A stretch of DNA of 64,000 nucleotides from Pandoraea faecigallinarum (GCF_001029105.3 NZ_CP011807.3:4464001-4528000); one strand, 5' to 3'. Counted from the first letter of the stretch, positions 18,630-30,476 are shown. Notes: a model not told the origin generated them from the letters alone. Made by a program: numbers and translations.

Positions 18630-18668
18630 GTTTCATGGATGAAACCTTGATTTACTTATGGGTAAATC
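18630..18668. promoter_or_regulatory. Two adjacent inverted repeats upstream of the AraC-family gene
   Basis: GTTTCA-4-TGAAAC and GATTTAC-6-GTAAATC lie side by side, 32-70 bases before the regulator start, in a locally AT-rich patch of an otherwise GC-rich region. The arrangement resembles paired operator sites. Binding by the adjacent regulator is an inference from position only. Confidence 0.45.
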
Positions 18669-18785
18669 GAAGTATGCCGGTTTACCGAGCGGAAAAGTAT
18701 TGGGATTGTCCTGAAGGGAACGGTGGGAAGGGAGTGCGACGGTCGCGGCCACTGTGACCATTGCAGCCGCGCGCGTCGCGCGCGG

Positions 18786-19397
18786 CTATCGGCGACGCAC
18801 CAGTGCCGTCAGAAAAACGTCTGCGCAACCGCTCGCGGCCTGCAACTCGCAGACCTCGCCGCCTTCGATGCGAAGCGCGTGGTTCGCCGGTACGGTGAGC
18901 GTCTGCCCGTCGCGCGAGGTCACACGCACCTCGCCCTGCGCGGTATAGAGGAACGCCACGGCGCCGGCGGCGGCCGGCAACTCCCACGTCAGCGCTTCGC
19001 GTTCGAGACGATGCTGCGTCAAGGTATGTTGCCAGCCGGTGCGGCGCGTCATGACATTGAAGTCGTCGATCGGCACATCGGCCACGTCGAGCGCCGGGGT
19101 ACTGCTCACCGCCAGTTCGCCACCGAAGGCGTAAGGCGGCGTGCGCGTGGTGAGGGTGACGTCCGGGCGGCCTTCGACGTTCAACGTCAGCGAGCCCCCC
19201 CGCACGATGGCCAGCGACCGGTCGATCCCGGTAAATACCGAGAACGGCCCCGGCGCGGCGACGGTGGCCGTGCTGATGCGCCAGTCGAAGCCCTCCTGCC
19301 CGGGACGCCGTGCCACGGCGAGTTCCGTCGTGACACCCTGGCCGTTCTTCCACGGCATCTTCAGAAAGTCGGCCGGGCCGAGAACCGTAAGTTTCAT
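18786..19397 (-). CDS. hutD: HutD/Ves-family cupin protein
   Basis: The 203-residue cytoplasmic protein matches the HutD/Ves family: [20 protein letters not shown] and GVTTELAV at the N-terminus, [19 protein letters not shown] with FTGIDRSL, and YTAQGEVRV. HutD proteins are double-stranded beta-helix proteins of uncertain biochemical role, often found in histidine-utilisation operons. Here the gene overlaps the proA stop by four bases (ATGA), with no hut genes in sight, so it is probably co-translated with a proline-synthesis enzyme. Confidence 0.88.
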   Translation of the reverse strand: MKLTVLGPADFLKMPWKNGQGVTTELAVARRPGQEGFDWRISTATVAAPGPFSVFTGIDRSLAIVRGGSLTLNVEGRPDVTLTTRTPPYAFGGELAVSSTPALDVADVPIDDFNVMTRRTGWQHTLTQHRLEREALTWELPAAAGAVAFLYTAQGEVRVTSRDGQTLTVPANHALRIEGGEVCELQAASGCADVFLTALVRRR

Positions 19398-20662
19398 TGG
19401 CGAACTTCACCGTGACCGAACACGACGTACTTCAGACTCGTCAGCCCTTCGAGACCGACCGGACCGCGGGCGTGGAGCTTGTCGTTCGAGATACCGATCT
19501 CGGCCCCGAGACCGAACTCGAAACCGTCGGCAAAACGCGTGCTCGCGTTGATCATCACACTGGCCGAATCGACTTCGCGCAGGAACTGCATGGCGTCGGT
19601 GTAGTTCTCGGTCACGATCGCGTCGGTGTGATGCGAGCCATAGCGATTGATGTGGGCGATGGCCGCGGCCATGCCGTCGACGATTTTGATGGCGAGCACC
19701 GGTGCCAGATATTCCGTCGACCAGTCGTCTTCGGTCGCCGCGATGGCACCGCTCACGCCCGCTTGCTCCAGCGCAGCAAGCGTGCGCGCGCAGCCGCGCA
19801 GTTCGACCTGTTTGCTCTGGAACATGCGCGCGATGGCGGGCAGCTGATCGATGGCCTTCTGGTCGACGAGCAGCGTCTCCATCGTGTTGCAGGTGCCGTA
19901 GCGGTGCGTCTTGGCGTTCTCGCAGATCGCCAGCGCCTTCGCGGGATCGGCGCGGCCGTCGACATACACGTGGCAGATGCCGTCGAGGTGCTTGATCATC
20001 GGCACGCGGGCGTCCTGCATCAGGCGCGCGATCAGACTCTTGCCACCGCGCGGCACGATCACGTCGACATACTCCGTCATGGTGATGAGTTCACCGACCG
20101 CCGCGCGATCCGGCGTGCTCACGACCTGCACGGCGTCGCCAGGCAGGCCGGTGGCGGCGAGCGCCTCGGCGATGAGCGCCGCCAGCGCCGTATTACTTTC
20201 GATGGCTTCCGAGCCGCCACGCAGAATGGTGGCGTTGCCCGACTTCAGGCAGAGCGCCGCCGCGTCGATGGTCACGTTGGGACGCGATTCGTAAATGATG
20301 CCGATGACGCCCAGCGGCACACGCATCTGGCCGACCTGAATGCCGCTCGGCTGCACCCGCACATTGCCGATTTCGCCGATGGGATCGGACAGCCCGGCGA
20401 TCTGACGCAGCCCTTCGATCATCGTGCGCAGCGCTTTGTCCGACAGCGTGAGGCGGTCGATGAACGCGGCGTCCTGACCGTTGGCACGGGCACGTTCGAG
20501 GTCGCGGCGGTTCACCTCCTGCAAACGGCCGCCCTCGCGCTCGATGGCATGAGCGATGGCGAGCAGGGCGCGGTTCTTCGCTGCGGTGTCCGCACGCGCC
20601 ATCGCGCGCGATGCGTCGCGGGCGCGCTGGCCCAGCGATTGCATATAGGCTTTGATATCCAT
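19394..20662 (-). CDS. proA: Glutamate-5-semialdehyde dehydrogenase (gamma-glutamyl phosphate reductase)
   Basis: ProA reduces gamma-glutamyl phosphate to glutamate semialdehyde with NADPH, the second step of proline synthesis. The 422-residue reading begins [20 protein letters not shown]. It contains [35 protein letters not shown], the active-site segment [16 protein letters not shown] with the nucleophilic Cys, and ends with [16 protein letters not shown]. The start was set by homology; upstream ATGs in frame give non-conserved sequence. hutD follows with a four-base overlap, and holA lies 211 bases upstream on the same strand. Confidence 0.97.
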   Translation of the reverse strand: MDIKAYMQSLGQRARDASRAMARADTAAKNRALLAIAHAIEREGGRLQEVNRRDLERARANGQDAAFIDRLTLSDKALRTMIEGLRQIAGLSDPIGEIGNVRVQPSGIQVGQMRVPLGVIGIIYESRPNVTIDAAALCLKSGNATILRGGSEAIESNTALAALIAEALAATGLPGDAVQVVSTPDRAAVGELITMTEYVDVIVPRGGKSLIARLMQDARVPMIKHLDGICHVYVDGRADPAKALAICENAKTHRYGTCNTMETLLVDQKAIDQLPAIARMFQSKQVELRGCARTLAALEQAGVSGAIAATEDDWSTEYLAPVLAIKIVDGMAAAIAHINRYGSHHTDAIVTENYTDAMQFLREVDSASVMINASTRFADGFEFGLGAEIGISNDKLHARGPVGLEGLTSLKYVVFGHGEVRQ

Positions 20663-20873
20663 ATCGTCGGCTTCAATGTTGGCGGTTCTGCCGCCTGTAC
20701 GTTCTGTTGACTGTCGAGACGAGCGGGATCGAAAAAATCGGACGGCACCGTCGCTCATGTCACCGGCCGTGCGCAAGATTGTCCGTCAATTGCCCGGACT
20801 TTGCTGGCCCGTCTCCCGCGGTCCGGGATCGATGCGTGGGTGACGGCCGATGCTCGGGGATGTCGGGCGCGAT

Positions 20874-21953
20874 CTACGCGTGCGCCGGGCGGGCCGCACG
20901 AGCGGAGCGCGCCATCGGCGGTCGCTCGCCGGCGAGCAGCAGGCCGAGTTGCAGCATGCCGTCCCACGGATCGCCGGGCAGTCCGTCGGCGCGCAGCCCT
21001 TTGACTTGCCGGTCCAGACGCGCCGCCAGTTGCAGCGCCTGTGCGAGCATCGGCGCGGTGACACGGTTCGCCGCCTGTTCCATCAGCCGCTCGCGCGGCC
21101 CCCAGACGCGATATTCGCGCAGCAGCATCGCGAGCGGTTTGCCCGAAGCCATGCCACGCGTGATCTTGGCAAGTGTACGCACCTCTTCGGTGAGCGCCCA
21201 CAATACGAGCGGGGCCGCTTCGCCCTCGCCGCGCAGCCCGTCGAGCATGCGCACCAGACGCGCCACATCGCCCGCGAGCACGGCTTCGCTGAGCTTGAAG
21301 ACGTCGTAGCGTGCAACGTTCAGCACGGCGTCCTGCACCTGCTCGAACGTCAGCACCCCGGACGGATACAGCAGCCCCAACTTCTGAATTTCCTGATGCG
21401 CGGCGAGCAAATTGCCTTCGACGCGATCGGCAATGAACTGCAGCACGCGCCGACCCGGCTCACCGGCTTCGACACGCTGGCCTTGTGCGCCGAGGCGCTG
21501 CGCGATCCAGTCCGGCAGGCGCGCACGATCGACGGGATCGACCTTGACCGTAACACCGGCGCGCTCGAGCGACGTGAACCAGTCGGATTTGCTCGCCGCG
21601 GCGTCGAGCCGGGGGAGCGTGACGATGGTCAGCACATCGCTGTTGGCGGCCTCGGCATGCGCCTTGAGCGCCGCGCCACCGTCCTTGCCCGGCTTGCCGC
21701 CGGGAATACGCAACTCGATGAGCTTACGGTCACCGAAGAGCGACATCGACTGTCCGGCATTGGCCAGCGCTCCCCAATCGAAGCTCCGCTCCACGCTCAG
21801 CACGTCGCGCTCGGTGTACCCGCCGGCACGCGCTGCCGCACGCACGCGATCCACCGCCTCCTGCACGAGCAGGCTCTCGTCGCCATGAATCGTGTAGATC
21901 GGCGAGAGCGTCTTGGCAAGGTGCGCGTCGAGCGCGTCGGGCCGCAATTGCAT
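20874..21953 (-). CDS. holA: DNA polymerase III subunit delta
   Basis: HolA is the clamp-loader delta subunit that opens the beta clamp. The 359-residue product shows the family features PIYTIHGDESLLVQEAVDRVR at the N-terminus, the FGDRKLIELRIP segment of the clamp-binding region, and a C-terminal helical collar domain. It follows lptE by 36 bases, the typical lptE-holA pair. Length and order agree with other betaproteobacteria. Confidence 0.95.
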   Translation of the reverse strand: MQLRPDALDAHLAKTLSPIYTIHGDESLLVQEAVDRVRAAARAGGYTERDVLSVERSFDWGALANAGQSMSLFGDRKLIELRIPGGKPGKDGGAALKAHAEAANSDVLTIVTLPRLDAAASKSDWFTSLERAGVTVKVDPVDRARLPDWIAQRLGAQGQRVEAGEPGRRVLQFIADRVEGNLLAAHQEIQKLGLLYPSGVLTFEQVQDAVLNVARYDVFKLSEAVLAGDVARLVRMLDGLRGEGEAAPLVLWALTEEVRTLAKITRGMASGKPLAMLLREYRVWGPRERLMEQAANRVTAPMLAQALQLAARLDRQVKGLRADGLPGDPWDGMLQLGLLLAGERPPMARSARAARPAHA

Positions 21954-21989
21954 GGTGACTGTCGCAGGCGTTGTGTGACGGTTCGAAAC

Positions 21990-22532
21990 TTACTCTTCGT
22001 GCTTGGCTTCCGGCATGGATTTCACAGCTTCCATGCGGCGGATGATCTGATCGACGGCATCTTTCTGCATGTCGCGATTGAGCAGCGCGGCTTCCGTATC
22101 GCGTGCGGTCGTCTCGTTATCGCTGTACGGCAGATTGCGCACCAGACGGATGGTCGTGAGCGGAATCAGCGGCCTGCCATCCGGCGTGACGAGCTGGAAG
22201 GTGAACGCGCTTCGCATTTCGTACTCGCGCGCCTGACCGTTCGCATCCAGACTCACAGCGATACGCGAGCTAGTCGTGCCGATGAGTTCCAGGCGGGCAT
22301 CGGCGTCTTTCGGGTCGGTCACGACGACCGTGCCCTTGCTGCCATAGCGGATGTATCGCGAGATATCGACCGCCATCTGACCGCCGCCCGAGATGTAGAG
22401 ACGGTGGAAAGCGTACTCGCTCGCGCCGCGCAACTGAAAGCCGCAAGCGCTCAGCGTCAATGCCGTCGCCAACAATGCGATCCAGCCGAAAATCCTGCGC
22501 GTCGCACCGACGCCTCGTTGCCGGGTTGTCAT
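21990..22532 (-). CDS. lptE: LPS-assembly lipoprotein LptE
   Basis: LptE plugs the LptD barrel and is anchored in the outer membrane by a lipid. The 180-residue reading has a lipoprotein signal peptide with lipobox LSAC followed by GFQLRG, the standard mature N-terminus of LptE/RlpB. It continues FHRLYISGG with a charged C-terminal helix ending PEAKHEE. The start at MTTRQRG is a guess; two upstream ATGs (22571 and 22586) are in frame and no ribosome-binding site is decisive. It sits between leuS and holA as in related genomes. Confidence 0.93.
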   Translation of the reverse strand: MTTRQRGVGATRRIFGWIALLATALTLSACGFQLRGASEYAFHRLYISGGGQMAVDISRYIRYGSKGTVVVTDPKDADARLELIGTTSSRIAVSLDANGQAREYEMRSAFTFQLVTPDGRPLIPLTTIRLVRNLPYSDNETTARDTEAALLNRDMQKDAVDQIIRRMEAVKSMPEAKHEE

Positions 22533-22621
22533 TTGCACGTGATGTGCCCTCTTCTCGCCAAATCTCTGCATCATCGATGGCGGCAATGGCTGCCGCCCCG
22601 GATCTTTCGAATACCGACGGG

Positions 22622-26366
<3,745 letters not shown>

Positions 26367-26447
26367 TTACCGCCGCGTGGCGTCACTTACCGCCACTCAG
26401 GGAGACTCGCGGGCCCCGTGCCGCAGCGGGATTGGGCGTGTTCCCGC

Positions 26448-27164
26448 TTATTGCGGCGCAGAGAACAGCCCGCCGCCCGAGGTCACGCGCGGTGACGGAA
26501 CGAGTCCCGTGCCCGAAGCGCCGCTGCCCGTTGCGGGCGCGGCCGACGGTGCAGGTTGCGATGTGGGTTGCGGCGCGGGCTTGGCCGCAGCGGCCACGTT
26601 GTGGGCTGCGGCGTCCGTCGATACCGTCGCGACGTCGGTCGTTGCCGGCGCCGCGCTCGGGGCTGCGGCAGCAGCATCGGGCGAAGGTGCCGCAGCTTCT
26701 GCGGCTGCGGCGCTGGCCGTCGACGGCGCCGGGGCTTCCGTCTTCACGGTCTTGCCCTTCTGGCCGTCGATTTCCTGCACCAGTTGGTATTCGGTCGGCA
26801 GATTTTCGCCGCCTTCCCAGCGCGCCAGCGTGTCGCCGTCGAAATACACCTTCAGGTGGCGCTCTTGCACCACCGACGCGTTGCCGCGCTTGAAGTAAAA
26901 GACGTAGTCCCAGCGATTGGCGTGGAACATGTCGGTGAGCAGCGGCGTGCCGAGCAACTGACGGACCTGATCGCGCGTCATGCCGGCCTTGAGCTGCTCG
27001 TAGGCTTCCTTCGAAACGAAGTTGCCCTGGACGATGTTGATGCGATACGGCGTGACCACGCCGATCACTTTGTCGGTCACGCTGTCGTACGTCGAGCAAC
27101 CGGCGAGCGCGAGGAATGCCGCCGCGGCACAGACGGAGAACGGAAGGGAGAGATAACGACGCAA
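26448..27164 (-). CDS. bamE: Outer-membrane assembly lipoprotein BamE with long Ala/Pro-rich tail
   Basis: BamE (SmpA/OmlA) is a lipoprotein of the BAM complex. The core shows lipobox LAGC then STYDSVTDKVIG, and the family segments RINIVQGNFVSKEAYEQLK, GMTRDQVRQLLGTPLLTD and FHANRWDYVFYF. The core ends about residue 140; the remaining 100 residues are Ala/Pro/Thr-rich low-complexity, far beyond the 113-residue E. coli protein. The start is uncertain. A TTG at 27164 gives a classic lipoprotein signal (MRRYLSLPFSV), while ATG at 27224 gives a 20-residue longer, acidic N-terminus. It is divergent from fur. Confidence 0.88.
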   Translation of the reverse strand: MRRYLSLPFSVCAAAAFLALAGCSTYDSVTDKVIGVVTPYRINIVQGNFVSKEAYEQLKAGMTRDQVRQLLGTPLLTDMFHANRWDYVFYFKRGNASVVQERHLKVYFDGDTLARWEGGENLPTEYQLVQEIDGQKGKTVKTEAPAPSTASAAAAEAAAPSPDAAAAAPSAAPATTDVATVSTDAAAHNVAAAAKPAPQPTSQPAPSAAPATGSGASGTGLVPSPRVTSGGGLFSAPQ

Positions 27165-27329
27165 ATCTGACTCGCTTTCAAAAAAATCGAACTTGAATCC
27201 GGCACGCCGGGCGCGCCGCCACATCGCCCCCGTTGACGGCACAACCGTCCCGTTTGCCCCGGTTTGCGCCCGGGCAAGGCAAAAAGGCATTATTATTGGG
27301 GCTGTATTGTACTCTAGGGACGTAGAGCG

Positions 27330-27761
27330 ATGCCGAATCCCGCCGATCTGAAAAATATCGGACTGAAAGCCACGCTTCCGCGCCTCAAGATTCTGGAAAT
27401 CTTCCAGAATAGTGAGGTGCGCCATTTGACCGCTGAAGACGTATATCGTCATCTGCTCGGCGAAAATCTCGATATCGGTCTGGCCACGGTCTACCGGGTG
27501 CTGACGCAATTCGAGCAAGCCGGGCTATTGTCGCGCAGTAACTTTGAATCCGGCAAGGCCGTTTTCGAGCTCAACGAAGGCCATCACCACGATCACCTCG
27601 TGTGCATGGACTGCGGCCGCGTCGAGGAATTCTTCGACGCCGAGATCGAACGCCGTCAGAAGCTGATTGCCAAGGAACGCGGCTTCGCGCTCCAGGAGCA
27701 CTCGCTCGCCATGTACGGCAGTTGCACGAAAGAGCCCTGCCCGCATCGCCAGAAAAATTAA
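27330..27761 (+). CDS. fur: Ferric uptake regulator Fur
   Basis: Fur represses iron-uptake genes when loaded with ferrous iron. The 143-residue protein has a winged-helix DNA-binding domain ([32 protein letters not shown]). The dimerisation domain has the metal-binding HHHDHLVC run and the Cys pairs CMDC and SCTKEPC. It is transcribed divergently from bamE with about 165 bases between starts, and followed by a strong terminator, so it is probably monocistronic. Confidence 0.97.
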   Translation: MPNPADLKNIGLKATLPRLKILEIFQNSEVRHLTAEDVYRHLLGENLDIGLATVYRVLTQFEQAGLLSRSNFESGKAVFELNEGHHHDHLVCMDCGRVEEFFDAEIERRQKLIAKERGFALQEHSLAMYGSCTKEPCPHRQKN

Positions 27762-27772
27762 AAAAGACTTTG

Positions 27773-27810
27773 TCAGAATGCCTTCGGGCGAAGGCATTCT
27801 GAGATTTTTC
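27773..27810 (+). terminator. Strong intrinsic terminator after fur
   Basis: A perfect 14-base stem (27773-27786 with 27789-27802, loop GG) is followed by a run of five T (27805-27809). An A-rich stretch upstream might support weak activity on the other strand. It begins 11 bases after the fur stop. Confidence 0.93.
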
Positions 27811-27930
27811 CTCTGACGCCTTGTCTTACTGAACCGAGCGCCCGAGCGCATCGTCTACAATATTTCCCCGTTAGCAGCGTTGAGACGCGACCTGCGTCTC
27901 CACGGGACCACATTAACCGCCTGGCTCCCT

Positions 27931-28788
27931 ATGACCCACAAAGAATTGCCCAACGACATGGCACAGAGCGACGCAGACGAAATTTCGTTCGCAGATGTTC
28001 TCCGCTTCATTCGCGACAATCTGAAAACGATCGCAGGACTTGCTGTGCTCGGTGCGGTGATCGGCATTGCCAGCACTTTTTCGATCAGCAAGCAGTGGCA
28101 GGGCAAAGTCACGCTGCAAGTCGGGCGTGCCGCGGGTTCGCCGGTCGTGGGTCCCGATGGCCCGCTGATCGAATCACTTCAGCAGACGGTCGGACGCATT
28201 CAGCTCAATACCTTCCGCGACAAGGTGATGGCCGAAGTCTTTCCGCAATTGCAGAAGGATGAGAGTGCCCTGCGCCGCACGACCGCGTGGGGGGCATTGA
28301 AAGCCCAGACCCAGCCGGGGACGGCGTACGTCGAAATTACCGCTCGCGGCCAGTCGCCCGAACAGGCACAGCAGGTACTGACGGCGGCGGCGCACCTTGT
28401 CGAGACCGAGCACGCGGCGATTCTCGAGCGCGCTCGTGCGCTGCCGAAGCAGCAGTTGAGTGTCATTGACGCGGCCATCGAAGCCAACACCAAGGCGCAA
28501 GAGCAATTGAGCGCAGCGCTGGCACATTCGAAGAATACGGATTCGCTGCTGGCGCTGGGCGCCTTGCAGAGCAGCCGTACGGAACGCGCCGCACTCAATG
28601 ACAGCCGCTATCGGGTATCGCAACTGCTCGCACCGGACCAGTCGTACAACACTCGCATCGTCAGCGAGATCCAGGTCGATACGAACGCCGTATTTCCGCG
28701 CAAGCTGTATTTCGGCTTCGGCGGCCTTGCCGCGGGTGCCGTCCTGGGCGTTCTTTTCGGTCTCTGGCGTAAAATACGAGCGCGCTAA
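27931..28788 (+). CDS. Orphan Wzz-domain (chain-length determinant-like) inner-membrane protein
   Basis: The product (285 residues from this ATG) has the topology of polysaccharide co-polymerases. A transmembrane helix lies near the N-terminus (IAGLAVLGAVIGIASTF, about residues 36-52), then a long periplasmic, helix-rich region with LPKQQLSVIDAAIEANTKAQ, then a second helix at the C-terminus (FGFGGLAAGAVLGVLFGLW). The segment SADVLRFIRDNL-like before the first helix fits Wzz proteins. Such proteins set the chain length of O-antigen or capsule, but no glycosyltransferase, flippase or polymerase lies nearby. The start could also be ATG 27958 (MAQSDADE). The IS element lies directly downstream, in this gene's terminator. 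Confidence 0.8.
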   Translation: MTHKELPNDMAQSDADEISFADVLRFIRDNLKTIAGLAVLGAVIGIASTFSISKQWQGKVTLQVGRAAGSPVVGPDGPLIESLQQTVGRIQLNTFRDKVMAEVFPQLQKDESALRRTTAWGALKAQTQPGTAYVEITARGQSPEQAQQVLTAAAHLVETEHAAILERARALPKQQLSVIDAAIEANTKAQEQLSAALAHSKNTDSLLALGALQSSRTERAALNDSRYRVSQLLAPDQSYNTRIVSEIQVDTNAVFPRKLYFGFGGLAAGAVLGVLFGLWRKIRAR

Positions 28789-28854
28789 GTGCGATTTCCC
28801 ACGCGCGATCACCCATCGCGCGATTGGCGGACGCTCCGCCGTTGGCCAAAGAAA

Positions 28855-28880
28855 AAGCCGCTGTCCTTCGACAGCGGCTT
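28855..28880. repeat. Left copy of a 26-base palindromic direct repeat flanking the IS (host terminator hairpin)
   Basis: An 11-base stem (AAGCCGCTGTC / GACAGCGGCTT) with loop CTTC. An identical copy lies at the other end of the IS. This copy keeps the A-run on its left (28852-28856), but its right side, where a T-run should be, is the IS end. It is read as the target-site duplication of the IS. Confidence 0.9.
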
Positions 28881-28898
28881 CAGATTGCTGACGAACCC
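28881..28898 (+). repeat. Left terminal inverted repeat of the IS
   Basis: CAGATTGCTGACGAACCC, matching the inverse of the right end at 17 of 18 positions. Confidence 0.88.
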
Positions 28899-28925
28899 CT
28901 CGTTTTTCGGAGCGAGGGGTTTTTG
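28894..28925 (+). terminator. Inward-facing terminator-like hairpin at the left IS end
   Basis: A 9-base stem (AACCCCTCG / CGAGGGGTT) with a 10-base loop is followed by a T-run on the plus strand, i.e. for RNA entering from the Wzz-like gene. It stops transcription that would otherwise run antisense through the transposase. It overlaps the inner part of the terminal repeat. Confidence 0.75.
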
Positions 28926-28929
28926 GCTT

Positions 28930-30396
28930 TTAGGCAAGGGCGAATGGGCAGCGTAAGGGCGCGCACATTGAGAGACAAGCCCTCAGGACGCTCATGAGCC
29001 ACCGAAACGGGCGCCAGAGGTACGAACGCTCGCCTAAACGCGCCCGTAGGCGCGCCACCAGCATCGCAATTTTCTTGATGTTCTGCGCCGCCGCAGCCAA
29101 CAAGCACTGCTCGGCCACCTTGCGCAGCCCGCGCATGCGCGCATAGCGATGCCCATGCAGTTGCTTGGCATCGGCAAAGCTGCGTTCCACCGTCTCCTTG
29201 CGCCGCGCGTAAATGCGTCGCCCCCACTCGCTCAGCCGCCTCGCATCCACCCGCTCCTTGGCGCGCTCCCAGACATGGCGCGTCACCACCTTCACCGCGT
29301 TGGCACTGTTCGTGCACTGTGCTCGTACCGGGCAGCACCGGCATATCCGAGCATCGGATTTGTATTCCCGATAGCCGAGCCGGTTAGTCGTGCTGTACGG
29401 CAGCGCCTGTCCCTGCGGGCACACGTACTCGTTGCGGTACGCGTCGTACTGGAACTGCCGTTTGTAGAACAGCCCCGGCTTGTGGTTCGGCGTGCGATAG
29501 CCCATCACCCCGGCAATCTCCCGCTCCTCGAGCCCCTGGCACACCGCCGGCGTGAAGTAGCCAGCATCCAGCCCCACCGCTTCCACCTTGAACTCGAAGC
29601 GCTCGCGCTGTCGATCCAGCCGCTCCAGATACGGCTGGCTGTCGTGCACCGAGGCCGGCGTCACATGCGTATCGGTGATGATCGCGTGCTTCGCGTCCAC
29701 CGTGCGGTGGTCCAGATAGAAGAACCCCTTCGGCTTGTCGTCCCGCACCATGTAGCCGCTGTCCGGATCGGTCCGGCTAATCTTGGTGTCCTTGCTCGAC
29801 GGCGGCTCATCGCCGTCGCGATTCAGCGGCTTCTTGCCATGCGCGGCCCGGTCCGCATCCACTGCCGCATTGAGCTTCTCCAGATAGGCCGCAGGCGTCT
29901 GTTCCAGCTTTACCACGTCGAATTTGTTCTTGTTCGCGTTGGCTTTCAGGTGCGTGCTGTCGGTGTACAGCACCCGGCCATCGACCAGACCACGGCCCAT
30001 CGCCTGGCGCACGATCTCGTCGAAGATCTCCTGATACACCGTCGTGTCCGTGAAGCGTCGGCGGCGATTCTGTGAGAACGTCGACGCATCCGGCACCTTG
30101 TCGGTCAGCCGAAACCGGGCGAACCACCGATAGGCGACGTTGACCTGGACCTCGCGCATCAACTGCCGCTCACTGCGCACTCCAAACAGGTAGCCGATGA
30201 ACAGCAGCTTGAACATCACCACCGGATCGAGCGCCGGACGACCGTTGTCTGCGCAGTACAGATGCGCGACCTTTTCGCGGATGAATTCGAAATCCACTGC
30301 CGCGTCGATCTGGCGCAGCAGGTGGTCCTTCGGCACGAGTTCCTCGAGCGTCACCATCTCGAGTTCGTGCTGCGTGGGCGTCGGGATCTTTAGCAT
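28930..30396 (-). CDS. IS1182-family transposase
   Basis: This is the DDE transposase of the insertion sequence, 488 residues from the ATG beginning MLKIPTPTQHELEMVTLEEL. The N-terminal DUF772-type region (DHLLRQIDAAVDFEFIREKV, FKLLFIGYLFGVRSERQLMR) is followed by the catalytic domain. Asp in LYTDSTHLKANANK, Asp in VGLDAGYF and Glu in ETVERSFADAKQLHGHRYAR fit the DDE triad. A Cys-rich patch (CRCCPVRAQC) lies before the last catalytic segment. The frame is uninterrupted. The open frame continues upstream into host DNA, but those residues lie outside the IS and are not part of the gene. Confidence 0.95.
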   Translation of the reverse strand: MLKIPTPTQHELEMVTLEELVPKDHLLRQIDAAVDFEFIREKVAHLYCADNGRPALDPVVMFKLLFIGYLFGVRSERQLMREVQVNVAYRWFARFRLTDKVPDASTFSQNRRRRFTDTTVYQEIFDEIVRQAMGRGLVDGRVLYTDSTHLKANANKNKFDVVKLEQTPAAYLEKLNAAVDADRAAHGKKPLNRDGDEPPSSKDTKISRTDPDSGYMVRDDKPKGFFYLDHRTVDAKHAIITDTHVTPASVHDSQPYLERLDRQRERFEFKVEAVGLDAGYFTPAVCQGLEEREIAGVMGYRTPNHKPGLFYKRQFQYDAYRNEYVCPQGQALPYSTTNRLGYREYKSDARICRCCPVRAQCTNSANAVKVVTRHVWERAKERVDARRLSEWGRRIYARRKETVERSFADAKQLHGHRYARMRGLRKVAEQCLLAAAAQNIKKIAMLVARLRARLGERSYLWRPFRWLMSVLRACLSMCAPLRCPFALA

Positions 30397-30402
30397 CCTG
30401 CT

Positions 30403-30438
30403 ATTAAAAAACAAAACCCTCGCACTTGGCGAGGGTTT
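30403..30438 (-). terminator. Inward-facing terminator-like hairpin at the right IS end
   Basis: A perfect 10-base stem (30414-30423 with 30429-30438, 5-base loop). On the minus strand it is followed by TTGTTTTTTA, a good U-tract. It would stop RNA entering from gap before it reaches the transposase start at 30396, and lies within 12 bases of the IS boundary. Confidence 0.8.
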
Positions 30439-30450
30439 GTCAGCAATCTG
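30433..30450 (-). repeat. Right terminal inverted repeat of the IS
   Basis: Read on the minus strand it is CAGATTGCTGACAAACCC, differing from the left end at one position. Confidence 0.88.
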
Positions 30451-30476
30451 AAGCCGCTGTCCTTCGACAGCGGCTT
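30451..30476. repeat. Right copy of the 26-base palindromic direct repeat (host terminator hairpin)
   Basis: Identical to the copy left of the IS. It keeps the T-run on its right side (30475-30479), while on the minus strand, downstream of gap, the U-tract has been replaced by the IS end. Joining the left and right halves restores a bidirectional terminator with a 14-base stem between the Wzz-like gene and gap. Confidence 0.9.

Larger units (their letters stand above)
28881..30450 (-). mobile_element. Complete IS1182-family insertion sequence (about 1570 bases)
   Basis: The element holds one transposase gene on the minus strand. Its ends are imperfect inverted repeats of 18 bases (CAGATTGCTGAC then G or A then AACCC; 17 of 18 match), and it is flanked by a 26-base direct repeat that is itself a hairpin. 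Because the flanking repeat is palindromic, the inverted repeat appears to extend outward, so the exact end is ambiguous by the length of that match. The transposase frame, both ends and the flanking duplication are intact, which suggests a recent insertion. It separates the Wzz-like gene from gap. Confidence 0.92.

Noticed and set aside
26570..26760. The Ala-rich end of bamE as a frameshift artefact
   Set aside because: The frame is continuous to a normal stop and codon use stays consistent; it is treated as a real low-complexity tail.
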